64,000 nt of DNA. Origin: Fibrobacterota bacterium (GTDB lineage Bacteria; Fibrobacterota; Chitinivibrionia; Chitinivibrionales; FEN-1185). Below the pieces are notes generated by a model, which saw only the letters and a program-made list of their open reading frames with translations, was not told the DNA's origin and ran no database searches. How positions within the stretch are numbered: the first letter of the stretch is position 1; each line of letters opens with the position of its first letter. Positions 17,664 through 27,100 of the stretch are shown one piece after another. The stretch is from positions 15,892 through 79,891 of the forward strand of contig PLWQ01000039.1 of assembly GCA_003165595.1 (NCBI GenBank), written 5' to 3'. The translations under genes and the position numbers were made by a program.

Positions 17664-18125
17664 ATGTCAAGTGGTAATGAGCCGGAAAGGATTGTCGATG
17701 AACTTCTTGAGAGACTGAGACTACGGGGCGGAAAGTTGACCCGTGAGGATGTTCAAGGCACTGTTCAAGCAATTGTGGAAAAGGGTGACAGACGATATAT
17801 CCATCAAACAGGAGCATTTTTTGAACTGCTTCGTGAATTTGCAAGGCAAAGGCGCATAGGAGAGATTGCAGAAGCTTGTGCGCTTTATGTCGAGGTCTAT
17901 CCGGTGACGTGGGCTTTTGTTTCAAGCAACGTGTCACCAATACTTGTAAATTTCTACTTTCCCTTCCTGGAGGATTTTCCTTACGAAGCTTTTATACAAT
18001 ACACGGCATTTTGTGAAGACTGGTCACAACCGATCAGAAACACTTTCAATAATCCTCCTATGTTTCGATTGGCTATCGCAAGGCTGACGGAGGCGGTAAG
18101 GCGTTTTGCAAAAGAAAATCTGTAA
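17664..18125 (+). CDS. Cytoplasmic protein of unknown function (153 residues)
   Basis: Start chosen at the ATG at 17664 because AGGAGG precedes it by five bases. The N-terminus (EPERIVDELLERLRLRGGKL, TREDVQGTVQAIVEKGD) resembles small helical domains. The remainder (SNVSPILVNFYFPFLEDFPY ... FCEDWSQPIRNTFNNPPMF) is mixed and has no signal peptide. No family recognised. It follows the small gene at 17376. Confidence 0.55.
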   Translation: MSSGNEPERIVDELLERLRLRGGKLTREDVQGTVQAIVEKGDRRYIHQTGAFFELLREFARQRRIGEIAEACALYVEVYPVTWAFVSSNVSPILVNFYFPFLEDFPYEAFIQYTAFCEDWSQPIRNTFNNPPMFRLAIARLTEAVRRFAKENL

Positions 18126-18221
18126 TGATTTGCCCCAGGCCCGAAACCTCATGTCTGCGACCTGGGGTCGTCCGTTTGTCTTCCAAAGTCGTGGCTAGCC
18201 CCAACCTTCCAACAATCAAAA

Positions 18222-18251
18222 TTGACAATTATGCTTAAAAATGCCTATATT
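18222..18251 (+). promoter_or_regulatory. Sigma70-type promoter for the GH2 gene
   Basis: TTGACA (18222-18227), 18-bp spacer, TATATT (18246-18251). It leaves a leader of about 150 nt before the GH2 start at 18409. The leader contains TGAGCGC/GCGCTCA flanking TTAAACGATGCATTTC, a possible operator. Confidence 0.5.
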
Positions 18252-18408
18252 TACTTTTGTGGGCTGTTAGTGTGCGCAGGGAAAAACGAGAAAACGGAGG
18301 GAAGTTGAGCGCTTAAACGATGCATTTCTCATGCGCTCACGAGCTTGCGAAAAAGCTTTAGTATATAGAAATATCCGAATCAGTTAAACAAAAAGGGGGA
18401 GAAGTTTT

Positions 18409-21204
18409 ATGTTTAAAGGATTTGCAGCAGCAGTGCTTCTAGTAGTTGCTTTGGCTCTCACTGCCACCAATGCAGCGACTGTTGACCAGGGAAACAGGCT
18501 AAAGATCAACTTCGGGGCAACGCCGTGGAAGTTTATCAGGGGCGATGCAATCAATGGCCAGGGATTAACAACAAACGATGCGGCGTGGACGACCGTGGGG
18601 CTGCCGCATACATGGAACGAAAACGACATCTTCGTCAACATGGCTGCCGGCGGGCCGGCTCCGAACATGGGCGGACTCTCCTGGTACCGGAAACACTTCA
18701 CCCTCGACCAGAGCTACTCCACCAGGAAGATTTTCGTTGAGTTCGAGGCGTCGCATATCGGGATGCAGGTGTACATTAATGATAGTTTGATTAAGGGCAA
18801 CAGCGGGGTCAATCCCAACGCAACGCATGTGGTGGGATTCCTGCCCGTCATTGTCGACCTTACTCCCTATGTCGTTTTCGGGGGCGCAGACAATGTGCTG
18901 GCGGTGCGTATCGGAGACGGCGGGTCGTTCTTTTCTTCACCAACGTTTTCATACGATTTCCGTTTCGGCCAGGGCTGCTATGGATTGTGGCGTCCCGTGT
19001 GGATGCACATCACCGACAAGCTGTATATCCCCGCCAACGTTTACTCTGTTGTCAATAACTGGGGAACCTGCGTCGGCGCAACAGCGGCCAGCGATGCCTC
19101 TGCCACGGTGCGCGTCATGACCCACGTGCAAAATGAGTACAGCACGGCGCAGAATGCGACACTTGTTACGGAGATCGTGGACGCATCAAACGCCGTGGTA
19201 TCCACTCAGACGAGCACGCAGTCCATAGACCCAGGCAAGAGCTATGTGTTCGACCAGAACCACACCGTAGTCAATCCGCACCTGTGGTATCCGGCAGCCA
19301 GCACCTATGGCACACCGTACATGTACAAGGTATATCACATTGTAAAGATCGCCGGCACCACTGTCGACGTGTTCAAGAGCCCGCTGGGCATAAGGACCGT
19401 AACATGGGACGCCAACGGAATACCGGTTATAAACGGTCATGCGCATCAGATGTGGGGCGTAGGTTCGCGCTACGATTATCCCGCGCTTGCCACCGCCGTT
19501 CCCGAAGAACAGCAGTGGCGTGACGCCAAGATTTGCGCCGAATATGGCGGCCGGCTCTGGCGTCCCGGCCATTCAACCGGAAGCCCCGAGCTTACGGCAG
19601 CCTGCGATGCATACGGCATCATGCTCATGCAGCCCAGCGGTGATCTCGAAGGGAATTTCGCCACGGCACAAATCACCGCCGGACCCTCGCCGACTTACAA
19701 GAAAACACTCAAGACCGAAGTCCACCGCGACATGATAGTACGCGACCGGAACAACCCTTCGATCCTTTCGTGGGAGGTCAGCAACGGGCCCATCGACAAG
19801 ACTTTTGAACAATATCTGCGCGACAGCATTCAAAAGGTCTGGGACCCCATAAGCTATCACCCGATGTCGGACCGGGGATACGGTGATGCGGCCACGAACA
19901 ACATTGCCGAAATATGGTCGTGCTCCGGCCTGGGATGCGGGATCGGATTCAAAAACGGCAATGCAACAACTCCGATATGGGGCGCGGAGGAGTGGGACTA
20001 TACCCATCGCACCTATCGCTGGGATTACGACAATGAACTCAGTTTCGCAAGCGTCTTTGTCAATAACTGGTACGGATACCAGCAGGCGAAATGCTTCGGA
20101 CTGGCGCACTGGTATTTTTCCGAGACGCCGGGTGAAACCGGACTCGGCAGAGGGTTCCAGGAAGCCATGTTCGATCAAAACCGCATTCCAAAAATGCTTG
20201 CAAAGATCTACCAGGCAAACTGGATGCCCTTCGCCGTCAAGCCGGTTGTGAGCCTTGCAAACCACTGGAACCGCTCCGGTGCGGTTCAAGTCAACGCCTT
20301 CAGCAATTGTCCCAAAGTGCGCTTGTCAATCAACGGCACGCAGCAGGGCACCCCGGTTGTTCCCGCTGCAGGCGGCGGCAGCCTCATGCCCTCGCAATGC
20401 CAATGGAACGTCACGTTTGCAGCCGGAACCCTGCTTGCCGAAGGGCTTGACGCAAACAACAACGTGGTTTGTTCCGATAAGAAGGTTACCGCGGGAAATC
20501 CCGACCACATTCTCCTCACCGTCGAACCGCCGCTGGTAAAGCCCGACGGCAGCCAATTCCAGATTACCGCCAACGGCTCCGATGCAGCGTTCATTCTTGC
20601 AACGGTAGTCGATGCGCAGGGCAACTGGTGCCCGGAGGACAGCCACAACATCACCTTTGCGGTTTCCGGGCCGGGAACCTACCGGGGCGGCGCGGACGGC
20701 GACGTCAAGCCGGGCGCCATAACGGTCCACGCGCCGGGCGACCCCGAACTTTCCGCACAGGGCGGCATGTGCAAAGTCGCCGTGGTTTCCACCTTTGCAA
20801 CCGGCACAGTAACGGTAACCGCGACGTCGGCAGGACTTGGCCAGGGCACAGCCTCCTACAGCGTTGTTGCGCCCGTTATTGAATTGCCGATTTTTGACAC
20901 TCCGGTAGGCACGCATCTCGGACTACCGGCGCGCAGCGCACTTCCGGATTGCCGGATCGAGGCTGTCGGTCAAACCATACGGTATTTCATAAGTCAACCT
21001 ACATATTTGTCGGTTGAGATTCTCAGCGCCAATGGAAGAATAGTGAAGAAAATCCCCCGCACCCTGCGCGGGGAAGGATGGCACATGGTGTCGCTTGCGG
21101 ATCCGTCGCAAAGCGGCGCTACGGGTAATGGTGTTTTTGTCGTACGCCTTACTTCCGATGGCCGAAACCTTGCCGCGAGACGCGTGATACTGATGAGAAA
21201 TTAG
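18409..21204 (+). CDS. Secreted GH2-family protein with atypical acid/base site
   Basis: 931 residues; GGGGGAG upstream. Signal peptide to residue 22, GH2 sugar-binding sandwich (LPHTWNEND, GGLSWYRKHF, VEFEASHIGMQVYINDSL), immunoglobulin-like domain, then the barrel (about 325-640), a Big/Ig-like domain and a C-terminal FlgD-like module (LSVEILSANGRIVKKIP ... GVFVVRLTSDG). In GH2 the acid/base Glu normally follows Asn in 'N-P-S-I-x-x-W-x-x-x-N-E'. Here the sequence is NNPSILSWEVSNGP, with Gly460 in place of Glu. A possible nucleophile region is IWGAEEW (Glu527/528). It may be a variant family using Glu456, or an inactive binding protein. A beta-galactosidase-like substrate is only a guess. 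Confidence 0.85.
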   Translation: MFKGFAAAVLLVVALALTATNAATVDQGNRLKINFGATPWKFIRGDAINGQGLTTNDAAWTTVGLPHTWNENDIFVNMAAGGPAPNMGGLSWYRKHFTLDQSYSTRKIFVEFEASHIGMQVYINDSLIKGNSGVNPNATHVVGFLPVIVDLTPYVVFGGADNVLAVRIGDGGSFFSSPTFSYDFRFGQGCYGLWRPVWMHITDKLYIPANVYSVVNNWGTCVGATAASDASATVRVMTHVQNEYSTAQNATLVTEIVDASNAVVSTQTSTQSIDPGKSYVFDQNHTVVNPHLWYPAASTYGTPYMYKVYHIVKIAGTTVDVFKSPLGIRTVTWDANGIPVINGHAHQMWGVGSRYDYPALATAVPEEQQWRDAKICAEYGGRLWRPGHSTGSPELTAACDAYGIMLMQPSGDLEGNFATAQITAGPSPTYKKTLKTEVHRDMIVRDRNNPSILSWEVSNGPIDKTFEQYLRDSIQKVWDPISYHPMSDRGYGDAATNNIAEIWSCSGLGCGIGFKNGNATTPIWGAEEWDYTHRTYRWDYDNELSFASVFVNNWYGYQQAKCFGLAHWYFSETPGETGLGRGFQEAMFDQNRIPKMLAKIYQANWMPFAVKPVVSLANHWNRSGAVQVNAFSNCPKVRLSINGTQQGTPVVPAAGGGSLMPSQCQWNVTFAAGTLLAEGLDANNNVVCSDKKVTAGNPDHILLTVEPPLVKPDGSQFQITANGSDAAFILATVVDAQGNWCPEDSHNITFAVSGPGTYRGGADGDVKPGAITVHAPGDPELSAQGGMCKVAVVSTFATGTVTVTATSAGLGQGTASYSVVAPVIELPIFDTPVGTHLGLPARSALPDCRIEAVGQTIRYFISQPTYLSVEILSANGRIVKKIPRTLRGEGWHMVSLADPSQSGATGNGVFVVRLTSDGRNLAARRVILMRN

Positions 21205-21246
21205 GTGTTCAACCTGATCTAAACGCAAAGGGGGGAAGGCCCATGA

Positions 21247-21286
21247 GCAGGCTGGCTAATGTAAAAGCCAGCCTGCTTGCATTTTC
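21247..21286 (+). terminator. Rho-independent terminator after the GH2 gene
   Basis: GCAGGCTGGCT (21247-21257) and AGCCAGCCTGC (21266-21276) form a perfect 11-bp stem with an 8-nt loop, followed by TTGCATTTTC. It lies 43 bp past the GH2 stop codon. Confidence 0.8.
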
Positions 21287-21408
21287 TACGGTAGTGCGCG
21301 CTCCGGCGTTAGCCGGTGCCAAGGTGGACAATGGATGCCCGTTTTCGCGGGCATGACGGCGCAGAATGATCGTTAGAGCCAATCAAGAAACACTACATTA
21401 GGGTGCAC

Positions 21409-21535
21409 GCACAAGAGAGAATCAGGTAGCGGGAAGCGAGAAGAAAACAAACAGGCATGTTGATTTATTCTCGCTCCTCGCTTCTCGATTGTCGCTCCTT
21501 TTTCCACGCGGCACCCGCTTAGCAAACCAGAATCA
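21409..21535. repeat. Dispersed repeat, inverted partner of 9050-9165
   Basis: Reverse complement of the repeat near 9050-9165 (shared blocks GAGAATAAATCAAC, GGAAAAAGGAGCGA, AAGCGGGTG). The 401-bp gap between the convergent GH2 and GH3 genes also contains a fragment of a second repeat family, GATGCCCGTTTTCGCGGGCA (21330-21349). No gene is visible. Confidence 0.55.
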
Positions 21536-21550
21536 TATTTGGAATAAAGA

Positions 21551-21573
21551 AGGGGCGCCATTGCTGCGCCCCT
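21551..21573 (-). terminator. Terminator after the GH3 gene
   Basis: AGGGGCGC (21551-21558)/GCGCCCCT (21566-21573) form an 8-bp perfect stem. On the minus strand it is followed by TTCTTTATT. It lies just past the stop codon of the gene at 21606-23948. Confidence 0.65.
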
Positions 21574-21605
21574 GCAACTCCTCAACTCTTTTTACTCATC
21601 ATCCT

Positions 21606-23948
21606 TTATTTATATATCCCTTTCGGCAACTGCTGGCCCGCGGAATTCAGGCCGTAGTCGTACGGGTACAGCGGATCGTAAGTCGCGTCACCCACGTTGA
21701 TCGGTTCCTGCGCCGTGTTCCTCGGCCACGACGTCGAAAGCTTGCCGCTGAACTCATAGTTGCCGTACAGCACTTCGGCAATGCCGCCTCCCTCGGTGCC
21801 GGGCAGCCACGCGGCAACGATCGCATCGCATTTGTCGGCAATGGTGCTTATGTCCATGGGACGACCGGTTATCATGACGCATATCACCTTTTTGCCCGAA
21901 TTCTTGGCCGTGGTAACAAGGCTCGCTTCCGGAATGGTCAAATCGGTCCTGTCACCTATCATTTCCGCGTACGGCTGTTCTCCAATGCAGACAACTGCCA
22001 CGTCGCCGGTGATGCCGTTGCCGTCTGCGCTGTAGGAAATGTTTGCCACGCCGCCGATGCTTTCAAATCCCTGGCGGATGGTGGTTCCGGGCATTGAGTT
22101 CCCTGCCGCGCCCTGCCAGCCCAGAGTCCAGCCGCCGCATTGCAGCCCTACGTCCTGCGCGTGCGGACCCACAAGGGTGACCTTTGCGGTTTTGGAAATT
22201 GGAAGAACGCCTGCGGATGTTTTAAGCAGGACAAGCGACTTGCGCACCGCCTCGCGGGCAATATCGCGGTGTGCCTGACTTCCGACGGTTGCCGTTACCG
22301 AAAGGTCCGTGGCCAGCGGCGCGGTAAAAAGTCCCATCCGGTACTTGATGCGGAGCAGGCGTTTCACGGCATCATCGACCCGTGCGCCGCTGCCGCTGGT
22401 GTACAGGCCGTTAAACAGGGTCTGCAAATCGCCGATTCCGTCGCTGCTCGCGCCCCTCATCGGGATATCGAGACCTGCTATGATGCAATTGGCCGCGCTT
22501 GACGTTCCGGTAATGTGGCCATCCCAGTCGCCATTGACAAACCCGTCGAATCCCTGGCTCGTCTTGAGCCAGTCGGTAAGCAGCACCTTGTTCTCGTGCA
22601 TGCGCACGCCGTTCCAGCTGGAAAACGATGCCATCACCGACGCGGTCCCGGCCTGCACCGCCGCGGTGTAGCCGGGCAGATGGATCGACCGGAGGATTGA
22701 ATCTACTCCCGTGGTGTTGCCGCGGTCGACGCCGCCGTCGGTGCCGCCGTCACCGGCAAAGTGCTTGGTGCATGCCGCAACCACGAGCGGATTTGACAAG
22801 TCGGACAACTGGAACCCGAGCACAGCCGCGCGGGCCATCACGGGCGTCAGGTCGGGCGATTCGGAGAAACCTTCGTACACCCGCCCCCATTTGTCGTTCC
22901 TCGGCACCGCGATGCACGGGCCGAAGGCCAGGTTGACGCCGCCGCCGCGCGCCTCGATTCCCGCGACCCTGAAGCATTTCTGGACAATCACCGGATCAAA
23001 GGTGCACCCCAGTCCGATGTTGTGCGGATTGACTGTTGCACCGTTGCACTTGCCGAACCCGTGGACGATGTCGAAGCCGATGAGCAGAGGAATTTTCTTG
23101 GGGGTGGTCTGGCTTGCGTTCTGGTAGTTGGTGCAGAAGCTCGCCCATTCCGAGGGGTGTCCCGCGCCGCCGCCCGGGCCGTCGGATCCGCCGCCGAAAA
23201 TCGTACCCAGAAGCGCGCTCGTCACGAAACTGGAGGCCGGGCAGTCCACCTGAACGAGCTGACCCACTTTCTCAGCCTGGCTGAGCGTGCCCAGCAGCGT
23301 GTTCACCTCGCCTTCTATGTCAATGGGGGTCAGGATGACGTTGCCCACATTCGCCGAATAGGAATCGATCGCGATCTTGACAGGTAAGTATCCTGTTTTG
23401 CCGACGCGGACCGTGTCGACAGCTGCCAGTTTCTTGGCCACAGCGGTAGAAGCTGCGCCGTATGACGCGGGGCTCACGGCCGCGATACCGTTCCTCCCGC
23501 CTGTATTCATCAGTTTTTGAAAGGTGGTCTTGTCGCCCACGGTCGTCTTGAGCACATACACGGTGCGGGCAAACGTTGAAGGCAGCTTGATGGAATACAT
23601 TCCTTTGTCAAGATACCCTTCAAACAGGGTGCCTGTTTTCCTTCCGTCAAGTCCGTACAGCTCCGCGCGGACAAATCCCGCCGAAAAAACCGGGAATGCC
23701 GGCTCATGTGAGACCGGTCCGGCCACGGCCGTGTTACCCGTGCCGAAATTGCCGTTCGCATCCGAAAAGTCCCACGACAGGCGTTTGGCAATGCTTGTGT
23801 AGGTAGCCGTCGCATTTGCGATGGGCTGGCCGGTTGCGGTCACTGCTTTTCCGGTGACCGTGAAATCGCCGCTCTGGGCGAAGGCAACGGTGAATGCCGC
23901 TGCAATCGCAATCGAAACAGTACAGAACTTGATACCCTTCCTTTTCAT
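21606..23948 (-). CDS. Secreted GH3 beta-glucosidase with nested N-terminal FlgD-like module
   Basis: 780 residues; AAAGGAGA precedes the ATG. Signal peptide to about residue 25, then a carboxypeptidase-regulatory-like domain (FTVTGKAVTATGQPIANATA) split by a FlgD-like module (VRAELYGLDGRKTGTLFEGY ... VYVLKTTVG) that closes at AVDTVRVGKTGYLPV. The GH3 domain starts near residue 212 (LSQAEKVGQLVQVD): KHFAGDGGTDGG, and nucleophile region FVNGDWDGH (Asp474). The last 200 residues (LVGPHAQDVGLQCGGWT ... LPGTEGGGIAEVLYG) are the GH3 C-terminal sandwich. It belongs to the ExoP/BglX-like branch acting on beta-glucans. No Fn3 or C-terminal sorting module is present. Confidence 0.93.
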   Translation of the reverse strand: MKRKGIKFCTVSIAIAAAFTVAFAQSGDFTVTGKAVTATGQPIANATATYTSIAKRLSWDFSDANGNFGTGNTAVAGPVSHEPAFPVFSAGFVRAELYGLDGRKTGTLFEGYLDKGMYSIKLPSTFARTVYVLKTTVGDKTTFQKLMNTGGRNGIAAVSPASYGAASTAVAKKLAAVDTVRVGKTGYLPVKIAIDSYSANVGNVILTPIDIEGEVNTLLGTLSQAEKVGQLVQVDCPASSFVTSALLGTIFGGGSDGPGGGAGHPSEWASFCTNYQNASQTTPKKIPLLIGFDIVHGFGKCNGATVNPHNIGLGCTFDPVIVQKCFRVAGIEARGGGVNLAFGPCIAVPRNDKWGRVYEGFSESPDLTPVMARAAVLGFQLSDLSNPLVVAACTKHFAGDGGTDGGVDRGNTTGVDSILRSIHLPGYTAAVQAGTASVMASFSSWNGVRMHENKVLLTDWLKTSQGFDGFVNGDWDGHITGTSSAANCIIAGLDIPMRGASSDGIGDLQTLFNGLYTSGSGARVDDAVKRLLRIKYRMGLFTAPLATDLSVTATVGSQAHRDIAREAVRKSLVLLKTSAGVLPISKTAKVTLVGPHAQDVGLQCGGWTLGWQGAAGNSMPGTTIRQGFESIGGVANISYSADGNGITGDVAVVCIGEQPYAEMIGDRTDLTIPEASLVTTAKNSGKKVICVMITGRPMDISTIADKCDAIVAAWLPGTEGGGIAEVLYGNYEFSGKLSTSWPRNTAQEPINVGDATYDPLYPYDYGLNSAGQQLPKGIYK

Positions 23949-24081
23949 ACAAAACGTCTCCTTTTGAGGTTGTGAGCGAACAGCGAAACAAACGGTGTCC
24001 CTGACAACGAATTAGTGTTATTTGAGGAACAATTGGTTTGGACAGCGGATTCTTTTATGGGAATCCCGGAGCAGCCGGACC

Positions 24082-24123
24082 TTTGAGCAACGGCAAAAGA
24101 GAACCATTGTACCGTTGCTCAAA
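24082..24123 (-). terminator. Hairpin after the GH116 gene
   Basis: TTTGAGCAACGG (24082-24093) and CCGTTGCTCAAA (24112-24123) form a perfect 12-bp stem with an 18-nt loop, 66 bp past the GH116 stop codon. There is no T-run after it, so its terminator role is inferred from position. Confidence 0.5.
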
Positions 24124-24188
24124 AACCGCGGGTAAAGAGTATCCTTGCGTTTTAAGAATGCGCGGCTGCCGCATGCCCGTCCCGCCGC

Positions 24189-27100
24189 CTACTGGACCGT
24201 CACGGAAAAAGCCTTATTCGCAGCCGTCTTGTTTCCGGCCTTGTCAACGGCAACTACGTTCCAGGAATGTACTCCCGCCGGAACGGACGCGGCGAGGTAG
24301 GTTGCAAGAGGCATTCCATAGACGCTGAACTCGTACAGTGAATTGCCCCACGTTGTGCCGCGTTTGATGCAAAAGAGACGAACATATCTGCCGATGGCGT
24401 TGAGGCCCTTGATTGACTCTTTTCCGCCGGCGCTCGTAGTTGTCTGGTACACGGCCTTTCCCGTCCAGCTCAATGTGTCATTTGCAACGTCTATCTCATA
24501 CGACGAGGCATAGGCCGCCTCCCACGAGATCGTTGCGGAATCTATCCGTGACGGTGTGCCGAGGTCTATGCGAAGCCACTGGCTGTCTGCCGCCGAACTT
24601 TCCCACCGGGTCGTGGCATTTCCGTCCACCGCGTTTGTCGCCACATTTCCCTGCGCAACCGACGATCCTGTGGCGGTCTTTCCGAGCGCAATGTTCCCGT
24701 ACGATGTTGCGACGGTATCGCAAACCACGTTGGCCACTTTGGCGCCGTCAAGGGAAAACTCGTAATGGTCCATGCCGGTTCCGTTGTCCGTTGCGGTCTG
24801 CCAGAAAAACGAGACTGCGGGGCCGGAAACCGTACCGTTGTCTGCCGGCGCCGAAAGTGAAAATGCAGACGGCGGGATAGTGTCGGAATACGCGAAGGTC
24901 CGCGTTGCCGACGACGTGCCCTTGTTTACCCAGTTGATTGCCGTAACATACCACGAGAAAGAACCCGGCGTGATAGCGGTGAAGGCATAGAACGTGTCCG
25001 TTGTGGACGCGACCTTGTTGCCGTTTACATACACATCATATTCCTGGATGCCGGATTCCGGGTCCGAGCTTTGGTTCCACACGAGAATGGGCATCGTGCT
25101 CTGGACGGTAGAACCGTTTGCCGGCGTTACGAGGTTGAAGGCCAGCGGCGGGGTGGCATCGTTAAACCCCTGGTCGGCGGCGCCGATGAGGACGCCGGTT
25201 GAATCAACCGTGCCGGTCCAGTTTATCTTGATCCGACGGTCGAACGTGCCGCTTCCGATGCGGGAAAACTGCGCGGTTGCCCCGTTGACCGTGACGCTCA
25301 CGGTGGTGGCAGGCAGGAATCTGTCCGAAATGTAAATTGACGAGACTTTTTGCGGTTTGTCGAAACGAACCGTGATGGTCTGGTTCTGGTAGGTGCTCCC
25401 GTCTTCCTTGTAGGAAATCGTGCCGTAATTTCCCGGCATGCAGAACAGCGCATTTTTGAGCTCGTGATTCATCGAGGCGCCCCACTTGTCGGTTGTGGAG
25501 GGGAGCTTGGGTTCGACATACAATGCGTTTGTATACGCATTATACCAGAAACCGATAAGGGAATAATAGTTTCGCCATACCACCGGCATGCTCACGTAGA
25601 AACTGTGGCCGCTCCAGTCGGTGGAAGCAAAATTGTCGCCAAGCCCGTTGTAAACCAGGTAAATTCCGCCGTCGAACACTCTGTTGCGGTTGCCGAAATA
25701 CCTGTTGTAAAAGTCCCTTTGTATGGCCCGCCATTCGGCAACATGGTTGGTGTTCAGGAAAGCGGCGCCGAGGTGGCCCATCACGTACGGAACCCATCCT
25801 TCCGCCTCACCGTCGGAGCCCGAAGCCGCCATGCCAAGGTCGAGCGGGTGCCAGAAGTTGTTGATCAGATAGGAGAGCGTGGTGTTGATCTCGGCATCGG
25901 AGAACATCTGGTCTTCATGAAAGTACAGAGACATCGCCAATCCGGCAAACGGCGTTTCTGCGTTTGAGGCGATGGCGGTTGACGGATTGGCCAGATACCG
26001 CCTCTTAAAGGAGGCGATTCCGGTGGTATATGCCGTTGTAAAGCTGTCCTGCATCCCGGCATCGCCGTAAATTCCGGCCATTTCCGCAATGATCTTGAAC
26101 GCCGTAAGGGCAAGTCCGGAATTGTAAAGATCATGGTCCTGCGGGCCCTTGTCGTAGGTTGCCCCGGTACCCTGGAAAGTAAAGGGATACGTTGTATTCC
26201 CGTTGTCAATGGTTGACAATCTGTACAGCCGTTGCGCAGTTCGCTTGAAATACGGCCAGTAGGTGTCCATCCGCGTCTTGTCGCCGGTTGCGATAAACGA
26301 TTCGTAAACGCCGAAGAGAAATCCGCAATCGAGGTCCGCCCAATTGGGGCCGCCCCAGCCATGATAGCCCGGTGCGTCCCATACGCATGTCTTATGATCG
26401 GTTACTTGTCCGGCGCCGGGAATGAAATCGTGCGAGATCTGGCCGTCGTTATCGCCGCCGACCATTTCGGTACGCGCCCAGAATTCCATTTCGGAGGCGC
26501 TAGGCCAGGAGAACATGGGGCCGTTGATACGCCATATCTCGGAACCGAACGCATGCCACCCCTGGTCCATCTGGCCGAACCATGTATAGATGCCTTCCCA
26601 TTCGCTGTAGCGGCCGTCCTTGGTATAGATGCTGCTGTTTGTCCACGTGGTCTGGTCCAGCGTGGTGTTCACGATCCAATCGGGAACATTGGAAGAGCGG
26701 AAGCGCTCCACGAACTGTACGGCGCGCGATTCCAGGTTGTCGAAACTGTCAAGACACGTCTTGGCAAAGAATTGCGCATTGGTCCCGGAATTTGCATAAT
26801 AGTAGCCGGGCGGGTCGTCGGACTCGTACCACGAAAGGACAAATTCGATGTCCTTTTTCTCGCCCGGGCCAAGCGTGACTTTCGCCGCAACCATATTAAC
26901 CGTACCGGACGGAGTATTGTTGAGCGTGCCGGTCGTGAGAAAACCGGCATCGTTTCCCACGCTCACGACCGCCGACGGATCGCCGCTTTTTACAAGGAGC
27001 GCCTTCGACGGGGCCCCACCCTCTGCGGCAAAACCTTGTCCGGAAACGACCGTCGGCGTAGAACCGGTGGAAATTTGGAATGCGCAGGCCGCATCCACCG

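Noticed and set aside
21606-23948. Secretion machinery genes (type IX) to match the FlgD-like tails
   Set aside because: No Por/Gld-type genes were found in the window, so export by that system is not claimed.
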